DNA from: JAKAGZ01 sp963748105
Lineage (GTDB): Bacteria > Bacteroidota > Ignavibacteria > Ignavibacteriales > Ignavibacteriaceae
Direction: 5' to 3'
DNA: 64,000 nucleotides
Assembly: GCA_963748105.1 (NCBI GenBank)
Contig: CAVVHP010000019.1
Span: forward strand, 1 to 64,000
Shown: in pieces, positions 46,956 through 56,052 of the stretch
How the letters are laid out: the number at the start of each line of letters is the position of its first letter
Numbering within the stretch: position 1 is the stretch's first letter
Notes under the pieces: model-generated
The model's database searches: none
What the model was told of the DNA's origin: nothing
What the model saw: only the letters and a program-made list of their open reading frames with translations
Program-made: the position numbers and the translations under genes

Positions 46956-47987
46956 ATGCCAAATTCGCGTTTCATGACATTAGCAAGGCATATTATTGAA
47001 GGGGAAAGAATGCATCCCGAAGCTACAGGGGAACTTTCTTCACTTCTGTCAGATTTATCACTGGCAGCTAAAGTTATTTCGCTCGAGGTTAATAAAGCCG
47101 GACTGGTTGATATCCTCGGATTCACTGGTGACAACAATGTTCACGGAGAGCAAGTTAAAAAACTTGATATGTTTGCACACGATATGATGTATCGTGCGAT
47201 GGATCATGGTGGGCATCTTTGTGTAATGGCATCTGAGGAAGAAGAAGATATCATTCACATCCCACCGCAGTATAAAATTGGAAAATATGTTCTTCTTTTT
47301 GATCCTCTCGATGGTTCATCAAACATTGATGCAAACGTAAGCATCGGAACTATTTTTTCAATCTACAAAAGAGTTTCACCTGATGGAAAGCCGGGAATAT
47401 TAGAAGATTGCCTCCAGCAGGGAATGGAACAGGTTGCAGCGGGTTATATTATTTACGGATCGAGTACAATTTTTGTTTATACTGCTGGACACGGGGCACA
47501 TGGTTTCACGCTTGATCCTTCTTTCGGAGAATTCCTGCTCTCTCACGAGAATATTAAAACTCCTAAAAAGGCGAAGATTTACAGCATTAATGAAGGTAAT
47601 TACCTCTACTGGCACCCCGGATTAAAAAAATATATTAAGTATCTCCAGGAAGAGGATAAAGAAAGTTCACGCCCATATTCATCCCGGTACATTGGATCAA
47701 TGGTAGCAGACATTCACCGTAACCTGCTTTATGGTGGAATATTTATGTATCCCGCCGATTCAAGACATCCTAACGGAAAATTAAGATTAATGTATGAATG
47801 TAACCCGATGGCATTTATTGTTGAAGAAGCAGGGGGAAGAGCCTCTAATGGAAAAACAAGAATACTTGAAGTTAAACCTGAAAAACTTCACCAGAGAATC
47901 CCGATATTCATCGGTAGCGAGGAAGATGTTTTGAAAGTTGAGGAATTTATGCAAGAAGAAGAACAGCCTAAGGCCGCAGAAACGTAA
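46956..47987 (+). CDS. fbp: Class I fructose-1,6-bisphosphatase
   Basis: A 343-residue gluconeogenic phosphatase. The metal- and substrate-binding block is LLFDPLDGSSNIDANVSIGT near residue 118, with the further ligand region YSSRYIGSMVADIHRNLLYG. MAFIVEEAGGRASNG near the C-terminus is the usual class I block. A strong ribosome binding site (AAGGAG) precedes the ATG. An intrinsic terminator follows. Together with gpmI it fits growth on non-sugar carbon. Confidence 0.97.
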   Translation: MPNSRFMTLARHIIEGERMHPEATGELSSLLSDLSLAAKVISLEVNKAGLVDILGFTGDNNVHGEQVKKLDMFAHDMMYRAMDHGGHLCVMASEEEEDIIHIPPQYKIGKYVLLFDPLDGSSNIDANVSIGTIFSIYKRVSPDGKPGILEDCLQQGMEQVAAGYIIYGSSTIFVYTAGHGAHGFTLDPSFGEFLLSHENIKTPKKAKIYSINEGNYLYWHPGLKKYIKYLQEEDKESSRPYSSRYIGSMVADIHRNLLYGGIFMYPADSRHPNGKLRLMYECNPMAFIVEEAGGRASNGKTRILEVKPEKLHQRIPIFIGSEEDVLKVEEFMQEEEQPKAAET

Positions 47988-48011
47988 ACAGAAAAAAATA
48001 CTTTAAAACAA

Positions 48012-48038
48012 AAAAGGAGAGAATATTTCTCTCCTTTT
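48012..48038. terminator. Bidirectional intrinsic terminator after fbp
   Basis: A perfect stem, AAAAGGAGAGA with TCTCTCCTTTT, closes a 5-nt loop; A and T runs flank it on both sides. It serves fbp (+) and the small gene at 48060-48323 (-). Confidence 0.88.
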
Positions 48039-48059
48039 AATTTTTAAACATCACAAAGA

Positions 48060-48323
48060 TTATTTAATCTTTTCCAGCTCAGTTTTAAGTTTCTGTGCAA
48101 GCTCTTTTTCTGAGATGCCTTCAATTTTGATTTTAGCATTCAATACAAGTATTTCAGGTTCATCACCTTCTCCTTTTAAATACCTGTAAAGATTAAATCC
48201 GAGTCTGTTCCGATCGTTTGCTATTGGTAAAAATTCTTTCAGATTTTCAATAATATCATAAGCTTTCTTCTCTAAAGAATTTTCAGGCGTTTTTTTAACA
48301 GATGGCGGCGGTAATGTGCTCAT
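48060..48323 (-). CDS. Small conserved-looking hypothetical protein
   Basis: An 87-residue, acidic/Lys-rich, probably helical soluble protein: Pro-rich start, then helical KKAYDIIENLKEFL and a C-terminal helix EKELAQKLKTELEKIK. No signal peptide or Cys. I do not recognise a family. It ends at a shared terminator, which supports it being a real gene. Confidence 0.6.
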   Translation of the reverse strand: MSTLPPPSVKKTPENSLEKKAYDIIENLKEFLPIANDRNRLGFNLYRYLKGEGDEPEILVLNAKIKIEGISEKELAQKLKTELEKIK

Positions 48324-48447
48324 AACGAACCCCTAATGTAACTTTTTGTGATAAATTAACATTTTAATCGATATATTTTCTGGAAGTAAAATGTCGAATT
48401 AACTAAATTAAACCAGCCCAAATATAAACTATTTATAGATAATTATC

Positions 48448-49434
48448 TTGATAAATTTAAACGGTGTTAACAATTTACTGATTATAAGGCTCAGCTCACT
48501 CGGCGATATCCTACTTACAACAGCGTTTATCCGCTCATTAAAGGAACAGTACCCTTCAATAAATATTGATTTCCTGCTCAGACAACAATATGAAGATACA
48601 CTAAAATATAGCCCTCATTTAAGAAAGCTGTATGTGGTGAGAGACAATTACGAGGAAATAGCAGAAACGATTTCTCAAAACAAATACGACTTAATAATCG
48701 ATCTTCAAAATAACCTAAGGTCCCATAAACTTTCTGCCAAAAATAAAGCGAAAAAATTACGTTTTAAGAAACACGATATAGAAAAATTTTTACTTGTAAA
48801 ATTTAAATTCAACAGAATGAAAGATCTGCCTCAGATTCCTGTTCGTTATTCACAGACACTAAATGGATTTCATCTTGATGATAAGGGACTCGAAATTTCC
48901 CTGCCGGAAGGAATTAAATCAAAGTTAAAAAAAGACGGAAATTACATTGCCCTTGCCCCAGGCTCCAGGCATTTTACAAAAATGTGGCCGGAGTATTACT
49001 ATATTTATTTATGCAAGATGCTGCTTGTCAATGATTTTAAAGTTGTGTTCTCGGAGGAAAAAGTGATAAAGAAATCTGTGAAGAAATTTCAAAACTTCTG
49101 CCGAAAACAATTAATCTCTGCAATGATGACGATATTCTACAGACCGTCGGCCGATATGAAAAAATGCATGGCCGTGGTATGTAACGATTCCGGGCTGATG
49201 CACGCTGCCTGTGCTGCCGGTGTACCGGTTTTAACTTTTTTCGGGTCTACGGTTAAAGAATTCGGTTTTACTCCTTATAATAACAAAAATTTAATTTTAG
49301 AAAACAATTCTTTATCTTGCAGGCCTTGTTCTCATATTGGAAGGAGTGAATGTCCGAAAACGCATTTCGATTGTATGAAAGAAATAACACCGCAAATTGC
49401 TTTTAAAAATATTAACCTGCTGATCAATTCCTGA
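48448..49434 (+). CDS. GT9 glycosyltransferase, LPS core type (two compensating indels)
   Basis: A 328-residue heptosyltransferase-like enzyme: LLIIRLSSLGDILLTTAFIR near the start and VVCNDSGLMHAACAAGVPVL in the nucleotide-sugar site. The segment 49045-49150 is read in a wrong frame: the alternative frame gives GGKSDKEICEEISKLLPKTI, which fits the family, so two indels about 105 bp apart cancel and leave about 35 wrong residues. The start is TTG at 48448, just after an in-frame stop. It ends at TGATG with waaA, an LPS core pair. Confidence 0.85.
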   Translation: MINLNGVNNLLIIRLSSLGDILLTTAFIRSLKEQYPSINIDFLLRQQYEDTLKYSPHLRKLYVVRDNYEEIAETISQNKYDLIIDLQNNLRSHKLSAKNKAKKLRFKKHDIEKFLLVKFKFNRMKDLPQIPVRYSQTLNGFHLDDKGLEISLPEGIKSKLKKDGNYIALAPGSRHFTKMWPEYYYIYLCKMLLVNDFKVVFSEEKVIKKSVKKFQNFCRKQLISAMMTIFYRPSADMKKCMAVVCNDSGLMHAACAAGVPVLTFFGSTVKEFGFTPYNNKNLILENNSLSCRPCSHIGRSECPKTHFDCMKEITPQIAFKNINLLINS

Positions 49435-50712
49435 TGAAAAATATCTGGACGATTAATTTATAATATATTGGTAATCCCCGTTTTTTATGCGGGAATAAGA
49501 ATTGCCGGACTTGTTAATTCGAAGATCCGAATGGGAATTAACGGCCGGAGAAGAATATTCGAGAGCCTGATACTGGGCGCCGCCTCGCTCGATAAGACAA
49601 AAAAGCTTGTCTGGTTCCATTCCTCATCTCTTGGCGAATTTGAACAGGCGAAACCGATAATCCAGGAATTAAAAAAGAACAAAGGCATAAATATCCTCGT
49701 CACATTTTTTTCCCCTTCGGGATTTGAAAATTCCAGGAAATATCCATTTGCCGATATCGTTTCGTATATCCCATTTGACTCTCAAAAAAACGCCGAAAGA
49801 TTTGTTCAGCTCGCCAAACCCGATCTCGCTGTTATGATGCGCTACGATATCTGGCCGAATCATATCCGGGCCCTGAAGAAAATGAATATCCCCTGTTTTA
49901 TTGTTGACGCGACAATGAGACTCGATTCCGCCAGGAACCTGGCTGTAATAAAAAATTTTCACAGGCAGCTTTATGCGGATTTCGACAGGATTCTCACAGT
50001 ATCCAAAAGTGATGTTGAGGGATTTAAAAATTTCGGCTGTACAAATGAGCAGTTAAAGGCTGTGGGCGATACCAGGTTCGACAGAGTTTTCCAGAGAAGC
50101 CAGACGGCAAAAGAAAAAATGCTGATCCGAGATGATATCTTAAAAGGGAAAAAGGTTTTTGTAGCCGGCAGCACTCACGAAATGGATGAGGAAGTGATTC
50201 TTCCCGCATTTAAAAAACTGGCAAAGAATGATAAGGACATTTTACTGATAATCGCCCCGCACGAACCTACCTTGCTTCATCTCGAAAAAATAGAAAATGA
50301 ATTTATCGGCGAACTAGAAACAATGAGATTTTCATTTTTAAATAATTATAAAAATGAACGCGTGATTATCATCGATTCAATCGGAATTTTGCTTACGCTT
50401 TACACATATGCCGATGCCGCTTTTGTGGGCGGAAGTTTTAAGCAGGGTATTCACAATGTGCTGGAGGCCGCTGTTTACGGGATACCTGTTATGTTCGGAC
50501 CAAAAATCCAGACTTCACAGGAAGCGCAGGAATTACAGAAACGCGGCGGCGGAATAATGATAAAAAACCGCACGAACGCGTATAGGCAGATGCGCACACT
50601 TTTTATGGATGATGAATACAGGAAATCGAAAGGTGAAATTGCACACAAATACGTTCAGGAAAATTTAGGCGCTTCGCAAAAGATACTGGAAGAGATTAAT
50701 AAAGTTATTTAA
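49434..50712 (+). CDS. waaA: 3-deoxy-D-manno-octulosonic acid transferase (likely start frameshifted)
   Basis: About 425 residues of a GT-B enzyme that puts Kdo on lipid A. It has WFHSSSLGEFEQAKPIIQEL, FFSPSGFENSRKY, DIWPNHIRALKKMNIP and FVGGSFKQGIHNVLEAAVYG, the WaaA family blocks in order. An ATG at 49434, overlapping the previous stop, begins MKNIWTI and would join the main frame after a one-base change at about 49452-49458. Otherwise the first start would be TTG at 49468. An N-terminal helix anchors it to the inner membrane. The overlap implies co-expression with the GT9. Confidence 0.88.
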
Positions 50713-50713
50713 G

Positions 50714-50764
50714 CTTTGCGACTTAGTGTGAAAATTCTCACGCAAAGACGCTAAGAATGCAAAG
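50714..50764. repeat. Possible dispersed palindromic element after waaA
   Basis: CTTTGCG, a central TGAAAATTCTCA palindrome, and CGCAAAGACGCTAAG form an interrupted palindrome. The sequence resembles a widespread intergenic element I remember from environmental bacterial genomes. Only one copy is in this window, so repetition is not shown here. Confidence 0.4.
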
Positions 50765-50774
50765 AAAAAGGATT

Positions 50775-51281
50775 CTACAAATATTTCTCCTTCAAAACTT
50801 TAATATGATGCAGCTCGTGCCCGGCAATGATAAACATTATTGCAAGCACTGTAACCTCGTTATTGCTCGCCACTCCTCTCCTGCTTAGTTCCTTATCAGA
50901 AAAAGATCTGAATAGCTGTAGATTAGATTTTCTTACAAGTTCATATTCTTTGACCATATCGGTGAATTGCCTCTTATCGAAATCCGCTTCCTTTACATAA
51001 TCATCCTGCTCCATGCCGGGAAGATGTTGTTTTTCGCCGCGTGCAATACAGAGAGCCCTGTAAGCGAATATCCTTTCGGTATCAACCATATGGCCTAGCA
51101 GTTCTTTAATGCTCCACTTCCCTTCTGAGTAATGGTAATTGGCCTTTTCTTCCGAAACAGAGTTAAACAATTCCAGGTTTTTATTTAATTGCTTATCGAG
51201 AATCTTCAGTATATTATCACCCTCCAATTCCTCAACATATTTATGATAATATTCCGCATAATCATTTTTCGATGGACGCAT
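50775..51281 (-). CDS. DinB-family protein
   Basis: A 168-residue four-helix-bundle protein of the DinB/YfiT type. The likely metal-binding His residues sit in GHMVDTER and AGHELHHIKVLKEKYL (C-terminus), with SEGKWSIKELL between. Family members bind a divalent metal and have hydrolase or transferase activity on thiol or other small molecules; the true substrate is unknown. It has no operon partner besides the adjacent peptidase gene 18 bp upstream. Confidence 0.85.
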   Translation of the reverse strand: MRPSKNDYAEYYHKYVEELEGDNILKILDKQLNKNLELFNSVSEEKANYHYSEGKWSIKELLGHMVDTERIFAYRALCIARGEKQHLPGMEQDDYVKEADFDKRQFTDMVKEYELVRKSNLQLFRSFSDKELSRRGVASNNEVTVLAIMFIIAGHELHHIKVLKEKYL

Positions 51282-51298
51282 TTGATCTCCTATTAGAA

Positions 51299-52285
51299 TT
51301 ATTCCCAGATTTTAACTTCAAATTTCCCTGCAGAAGTAGCAACACCGCGGAACATGCCTTCAGTGTTAAATGAGAAAGCGTAGTTGCCGTCCTTATCAAC
51401 TCCTATAACTCCGCCGTCGCCGGGACTTAATACTTTGTGTATCATCTCATCCTCTGCCTGCTGCATTTTGTAACCTTTATACTGCATAAGAGCGGAGATA
51501 TTGTAAGCAAGGTTGTGCCTTATATAAAGTTCGCCCGTACCTGTGCCCGATATTCCGCAGGTCAAATTGTTCGCGTAAGTACCTGCGCCGACTATCGGGG
51601 AATCGCCAACTCTTCCGGGCATTTTCCCGGTCAGTCCGCCCGTAGAGGTTCCGGCAGCAATATTTCCGTACTGGTCAAGACAGACGCATCCTACAGTTCC
51701 GTGCTTTTCCTTATCCATTTTAGCTTTCCATTTTTCCCAGGCTGCCTTCCTGTGGGGAGTATCGAAGTATGAATTATCAACCCATTTCAATCCGAATTTC
51801 TTCCCAAGCTGGTCAGCCCCTTCACCGGCAAAAAGTACGTGAGGTGTTTTTTCCATCACAAGTCTCGCCAGCTTTATTGGGTGAGCAATATGTTTCACCC
51901 CGGCCACCGCGCCGGTGCTCAGATTCTGTCCCAGCATAACGCAGGCATCCAGTTCGTGTTTGCCGTCGGCGGTGAAGACCGCGCCTATTCCCGAATTAAA
52001 CTTCGGATCGGTTTCAAAATACTGTATAACCGCTTCAACAGCGTCTATGCTTTTCCCGCCTTTGGCCAGAATGTCTTTCCCGACTTTTAAAGCGTGGGCA
52101 AGTGCGTCGGTGTATGCCTTTTTTACGGAATCGGGAAGATCTTTACTAATTGTGCCCGCTCCGCCGTGAATTACAATTGTATATTTCCCGGATTTTGTCT
52201 GCGCGAATGCTGTATTACTAATTGATAATTGTAAAACAGAAACCGCAAAAATTATAACGAATAATTTTATGGAAGGAAATTTCAT
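51299..52285 (-). CDS. Isoaspartyl peptidase / plant-type L-asparaginase (Ntn hydrolase)
   Basis: A 328-residue precursor with a signal peptide (about 28 residues, ending AFAQ). The Ntn-hydrolase core is IVIHGGAGTI, then NFNSGIGAVF-like FNSGIGAVFTADGKHELD, and the cleavage/catalytic Thr in HGTVGCVCLDQYGNIAAGTS. GKMPGRVGDSPIVGAGTYAN binds the substrate. Autocleavage before Thr makes the active enzyme. A secreted location is implied by the signal peptide. It probably digests isoaspartyl dipeptides or asparagine. Confidence 0.93.
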   Translation of the reverse strand: MKFPSIKLFVIIFAVSVLQLSISNTAFAQTKSGKYTIVIHGGAGTISKDLPDSVKKAYTDALAHALKVGKDILAKGGKSIDAVEAVIQYFETDPKFNSGIGAVFTADGKHELDACVMLGQNLSTGAVAGVKHIAHPIKLARLVMEKTPHVLFAGEGADQLGKKFGLKWVDNSYFDTPHRKAAWEKWKAKMDKEKHGTVGCVCLDQYGNIAAGTSTGGLTGKMPGRVGDSPIVGAGTYANNLTCGISGTGTGELYIRHNLAYNISALMQYKGYKMQQAEDEMIHKVLSPGDGGVIGVDKDGNYAFSFNTEGMFRGVATSAGKFEVKIWE

Positions 52286-52592
52286 TTTATACTCCCGCTG
52301 AATTCAAGGTTGTTTGTTTCGAAGCAATGGTACAAAATAGAACCAAACGTGGTTATAATACAAGCTAAATCAGAAAATAATTCCCGCTAAATGGAATCTT
52401 TAAGATAAAATTCAGGATGAAAGGAAAAGTTTAGCAATTTCATTTTATTATTTTAACTCAACCCCCTGTCCCCCTTCTCTTGTAAGAGAAGGGGAATTGA
52501 AGCGGGATGAGTTTATTAAAGGTTTACATAACTTCCATTTGTAACTTACTCCCAAACAACCTTAATTTAGACATACAAAAAATGAAATTATT
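52286..52592. other. Intergenic region with a long palindrome, divergent promoters expected
   Basis: No gene is visible in these 307 bp between the peptidase (-) and the DUF2721 gene (+). The only clear feature is the palindromic element at 52455-52513. Confidence 0.5.
52455..52513. repeat. Interrupted palindrome, REP-like
   Basis: A perfect inner stem, CCCCTTCTCTT with AAGAGAAGGGG around a 2-nt loop, is enclosed by AACTCA and TGAGTT. It lies outside genes. A similar but shorter CCCTC/GAGGG hairpin is at 60195-60219. No second exact copy is in this window. Confidence 0.5.
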
Positions 52593-53072
52593 ATGAACGA
52601 AAACTCTTCAATAGTACAAATAATTCAACTTATGTTGGCACCGGGATTGATGATCTCAGCGTGTGGACTTCTTCTGCTTGGAATGAACAATAAATATTCA
52701 CTCGTTGTTAATCGTGTAAGATTACTAAACGAGGAAAGAAGAAGATTCCTTATAAAAAACAAGGGCAAGGAATCCGGCTATGAAGAGAATATCAGGCTCG
52801 AAAGTATTTCACAGCAGCTTACGGCATTGCTTATCAGGGTTAAATTAGTCAGGAATGCTGTGCTGTCTTACACACTTGCGGTTGCATTTTTTGTTTTAAC
52901 TTCACTTTCAATAGGACTGCAGTTTGCTTCGGCAAGAATAGAGTTGACGGAATTAATTATTACGTTATTCCTTCTTGGAATGATTTCTGTCCTTATAGGA
53001 ATAATTTACGCGGGTTATGAAACCAAGAAAGGATTTGATATTATTCATCTTGAAGTTAAAATAGACGAATAA
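52593..53072 (+). CDS. DUF2721-family membrane protein
   Basis: A 159-residue protein with three hydrophobic segments: residues about 9-32, 88-108 and 118-142, with the DUF2721 arrangement and a basic loop (RVRLLNEERRRFLIKNKGK) after the first helix. A short acidic C-terminal tail ends the protein. Function is unknown in the literature I can recall. It is convergent with the desaturase gene, 6 bp apart. Confidence 0.8.
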   Translation: MNENSSIVQIIQLMLAPGLMISACGLLLLGMNNKYSLVVNRVRLLNEERRRFLIKNKGKESGYEENIRLESISQQLTALLIRVKLVRNAVLSYTLAVAFFVLTSLSIGLQFASARIELTELIITLFLLGMISVLIGIIYAGYETKKGFDIIHLEVKIDE

Positions 53073-53078
53073 TATTTA

Positions 53079-54110
53079 CTAAAACCTCTTCATCTCAAGC
53101 TTCTTTTTTTTTAGCTGGTGAAAACTAATCAGTTTTTTCTGGCTTTCATCCCACAGACTTAAAAATGTACTCCTGAAACTTGAGCGCAGCGTGAGAATCT
53201 TGGCCTTTTGAAACAACGGGTTTTCCTTGTGGCATTTTTCGAGCATATAGTTTGGAATTTTCGGACTCAGATGATGAATGTGATGAAATCCTATATTTCC
53301 TGTAAACCACTGAAGCACTTTAGGTAATTTATAAAACGAGCTCCCCTCCATCGCCGCCTGTGTATAATCCCACGCATCATTACTGTCCCAGTAAGTATCT
53401 TCAAACTGGTGCTGTACAAAAAACAGCCACGTTCCTGTTGATGAACTTATAAAAGTTATAGGAACCTGAACCATCAAAAATTCTTTGAAACCAATTAACC
53501 AGATAATAACGGCTACAAGCACTGTTATCGCGAAGCTTGTCCAGTAGACACTTTTGTGAACTGACTTCAGAGCTTTTACATGAAAATCCGGCAGTCTGTA
53601 TATAAATGCGAACAAAACTGTTGGAATAATTAAAAATAGAATTAATGGATTCCGGTATAAACGATATTTAAATCTTTCCCATTTGGATTTTTTTAAAAAT
53701 TCAGTAACCGTCATGGTATAAATGTCACCGATTCCCCTGTGTTCCAGATTGCCGGCGCTTGCGTGATGAATAGCGTGGCTTTTTCTCCAGTAATGATAGG
53801 GAGTAAGAGTAAAGACTGAAATAATCATTCCAACGTAATCGTTTGCTTTCTTGGAATTAAAAAATGAGCCGTGACCGCAGTCGTGTTGAATTATAAATAA
53901 CCTGGCTATAAATCCAGCTGCCGGGAATGCTAAGGCAAGTGTGATCCAGTAACTTAAATTGAGGGAAAGAAACATGAGGTACCATAGAATAACAAAGGGA
54001 AGAAATGAGTTTGCTAACTGCCAGATACTTTTAATATTGCTGGGCACCTGGTACTTTGAAACGACTTCCATCCAAGAGGGCCGCTTTGGTTTAGAATTTA
54101 CATTAGTCAT
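53079..54110 (-). CDS. Fatty-acid desaturase (membrane di-iron)
   Basis: A 343-residue integral membrane enzyme with the three histidine boxes that hold the di-iron site: HDCGHGSFF (residue about 92), HAIHHASAGN (about 130) and HHIHHLSPKIPNY (about 277). Hydrophobic segments flank them at the expected places. It inserts a double bond into membrane acyl chains; whether acyl-CoA, acyl-ACP or lipid is the substrate is not shown. It lies alone. Confidence 0.93.
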   Translation of the reverse strand: MTNVNSKPKRPSWMEVVSKYQVPSNIKSIWQLANSFLPFVILWYLMFLSLNLSYWITLALAFPAAGFIARLFIIQHDCGHGSFFNSKKANDYVGMIISVFTLTPYHYWRKSHAIHHASAGNLEHRGIGDIYTMTVTEFLKKSKWERFKYRLYRNPLILFLIIPTVLFAFIYRLPDFHVKALKSVHKSVYWTSFAITVLVAVIIWLIGFKEFLMVQVPITFISSSTGTWLFFVQHQFEDTYWDSNDAWDYTQAAMEGSSFYKLPKVLQWFTGNIGFHHIHHLSPKIPNYMLEKCHKENPLFQKAKILTLRSSFRSTFLSLWDESQKKLISFHQLKKKKLEMKRF

Positions 54111-54357
54111 ACGTATCGTCTGAATTTATAATCGGTAATGTCAAATATAGTTATAATAAGTCGCATACGAAACATTATAATTGCTAACCCTTGTAATTGA
54201 TTTCGTTAGATTGATTTATAATAATGAATCCGGGTAACCACCCCGATTTGAATTAAAAAAAATTACTTCTTCAAATATTTACAAAAATTTATTATTTTTA
54301 TTTTGTAAAAGGGGTACAAAAAACCAGCCTTTTAATTAATATTAAAAATATAATTTA

Positions 54358-55041
54358 ATGAAAAAGACAATTCTGTTTTTGTTGATCGCCTTCTGCATGG
54401 CTGTGTTTAAACTAAACGCGCAGAATCTGGATAAACCATACGTGCAGGAAAAAATTCAAAGAAATTTCATCCAGTTTTCAATCCTTGGAGGGCTATCAAT
54501 CCCGGCTTCGCAATTCAGGAAAGAATCAGGAGACTACTCAGGAAATGCAACTACAGGTACAGGCATTTCTCTGCAGGCTGATTTGAGATTATCAAACCAG
54601 CTAAGCTGGACATCGTCTTTTCTGTATACTACGAATGGCTATGATGAATCGATGATCACCTCAAAATATGGGAACAATATTTCAATTCAGGCAACTAAAT
54701 ATAAATCGTCTTTTTTATTAACAGGTTTAGGTTATGAAGCAAATCTTATACCTGATATATTGATATATTTTCAGGCATAGGCCGGTGTTTTGTTTTCAGA
54801 TTATGCAGATGTAACAATCAGCAGAGGCAGCTTTCATTATAAAGATACAGAGCCCCAGTCAAGCGCACTAGCCTTTGGATTCAGCGCAGGTGTTACAAGA
54901 GGAATTCTTAATTTCGGCTTTCGCTATATAACCAGTGATCCGATTTATCAATTCACCACTGATGATAACGGCGATGTATACACTTACGAACTCAGAAGAC
55001 GTGTTTTAGTTTTTAGTATTTTATTTGGAATTACTTTTTAG
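54358..55041 (+). CDS. Outer-membrane beta-barrel protein with in-frame stop
   Basis: About 227 residues with a signal peptide (AQ cleavage near residue 22). An amphipathic strand pattern (FIQFSILGGLSIPASQF, SFLLTGLGYEANLI, FGFSAGVTRGILNFGFRYIT) ends in the aromatic C-terminus GITF typical of barrels. A TAG at 54778-54780 lies in frame between YFQA and AGVLFSDYADV. Both halves belong to one protein and no base shift is needed, so this is a substitution, real or an error. TAG is used as an ordinary stop elsewhere in the window (for example 22597-22599). Confidence 0.75.
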
Positions 55042-55076
55042 AATAATAAAATTCCGGGACTACCATCCAGTTTTTT

Positions 55077-55562
55077 TTATAATTTAGATGGATATGTGAA
55101 TTCCAGTATTTTTGGTTCTACGAGTCTTTGAAAATCTTTAAAACCCATTTTTATCAGGTTATTGTGATTGCATGCGTTGAAAGCTATTTCATAATCTTCA
55201 GCAAGACTTTTTGAGACATAAACTTCCATATTATAAAGATTTCCAAATGGAGGCATTGCCCCGACCTCACAATCAGGGAATTGGTTTTTAAATTCCTGTT
55301 CGTAAGCAAGCCTGACTTCGTTTGCGCCAATGGCTCTTTTTAATGCTGCAAATTTAATTTTATAAGAAGCCGGCAATACAGCCATTAGTAATTTACCATC
55401 AGCTTTAATTAAAACTGTCTTTGCCAGAGATTTGCCCGGTATGTGAACTGATGCCGCAATCTCCTGGGAAGTGTACGCGGGTGAGTGAGTCATGGTCAAA
55501 TACTTAACCCGGTTGCTGTCCAGGTAATAAGTTAATTTATTCGGTAACATTTTATCCCCCAC
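55077..55562 (-). CDS. YbaK/EbsC-family aminoacyl-tRNA deacylase
   Basis: A 161-residue protein with the YbaK fold: HSPAYTSQEIAASVHIPGKS, LAKTVLIKADGKLLMAVLPAS (Lys of the active site) and GAMPPFGNLY (substrate loop). Such proteins hydrolyse mischarged aminoacyl-tRNAs, for example Cys-tRNA-Pro or Ala-tRNA-Pro. The second Met (MLPNK) may be the true start. It lies 15 bp downstream of the GYD gene on the same strand. Confidence 0.88.
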   Translation of the reverse strand: MGDKMLPNKLTYYLDSNRVKYLTMTHSPAYTSQEIAASVHIPGKSLAKTVLIKADGKLLMAVLPASYKIKFAALKRAIGANEVRLAYEQEFKNQFPDCEVGAMPPFGNLYNMEVYVSKSLAEDYEIAFNACNHNNLIKMGFKDFQRLVEPKILEFTYPSKL

Positions 55563-55577
55563 AGATAATTACTGAAA

Positions 55578-55874
55578 TTAAATTTCCTTTGTTAGTTCAA
55601 TAAATTTTTTATAAGGAATCGCCATCAGGCTTTCTGCCTGGAATGCCCCGTTTGAAAGACTAATCATAGAAACTTTTGCTGCCGTTTCCTCGTCTGGTGC
55701 CTCGTAGATATCGAGAAAATCATATTTGCCAAGTAATGCATAATGTTCCAGAAACTTCACATCCGGACACTTCTTTTTCACCTGGAACAGCCAGTCCCGC
55801 CCGACTTCTCCCCTGTTCTTAAGCTGCTTCATTATTTCCGGAGTTAATTTTGTAAGAAGTATAAATGTTTTCAT
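55578..55874 (-). CDS. GYD-domain protein
   Basis: A 98-residue protein of the GYD family, identified by the KTFILLTKLTPE start and LGKYDFLDIYEAPDEETAAK middle block, where the Gly-Tyr/Lys-Asp motif lies. The family resembles the ferredoxin-like dimeric domain of small stress or signalling proteins; function not established. It probably forms an operon with the YbaK gene. Confidence 0.82.
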   Translation of the reverse strand: MKTFILLTKLTPEIMKQLKNRGEVGRDWLFQVKKKCPDVKFLEHYALLGKYDFLDIYEAPDEETAAKVSMISLSNGAFQAESLMAIPYKKFIELTKEI

Positions 55875-56052
55875 GGCTTCCCCTGTTTGTATGGTTTGAA
55901 TGAATTTCCATACATCTTAAGCCTGAAATTTTGGAAGAAGAGGTTTAAGGTGCCTACAATTATACAGGTAATATATATTTCATTAGGATAAAGTCAATTG
56001 AAATCATTCAATATTTTAGTGTAGATATATAACCTGTTATTAAGAAAGGAAC

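Noticed and set aside
54778..54780. TAG readthrough or recoding
   Set aside because: TAG ends other genes normally here (for example at 22597-22599 and 33585-33587) and no recoding signal is visible.
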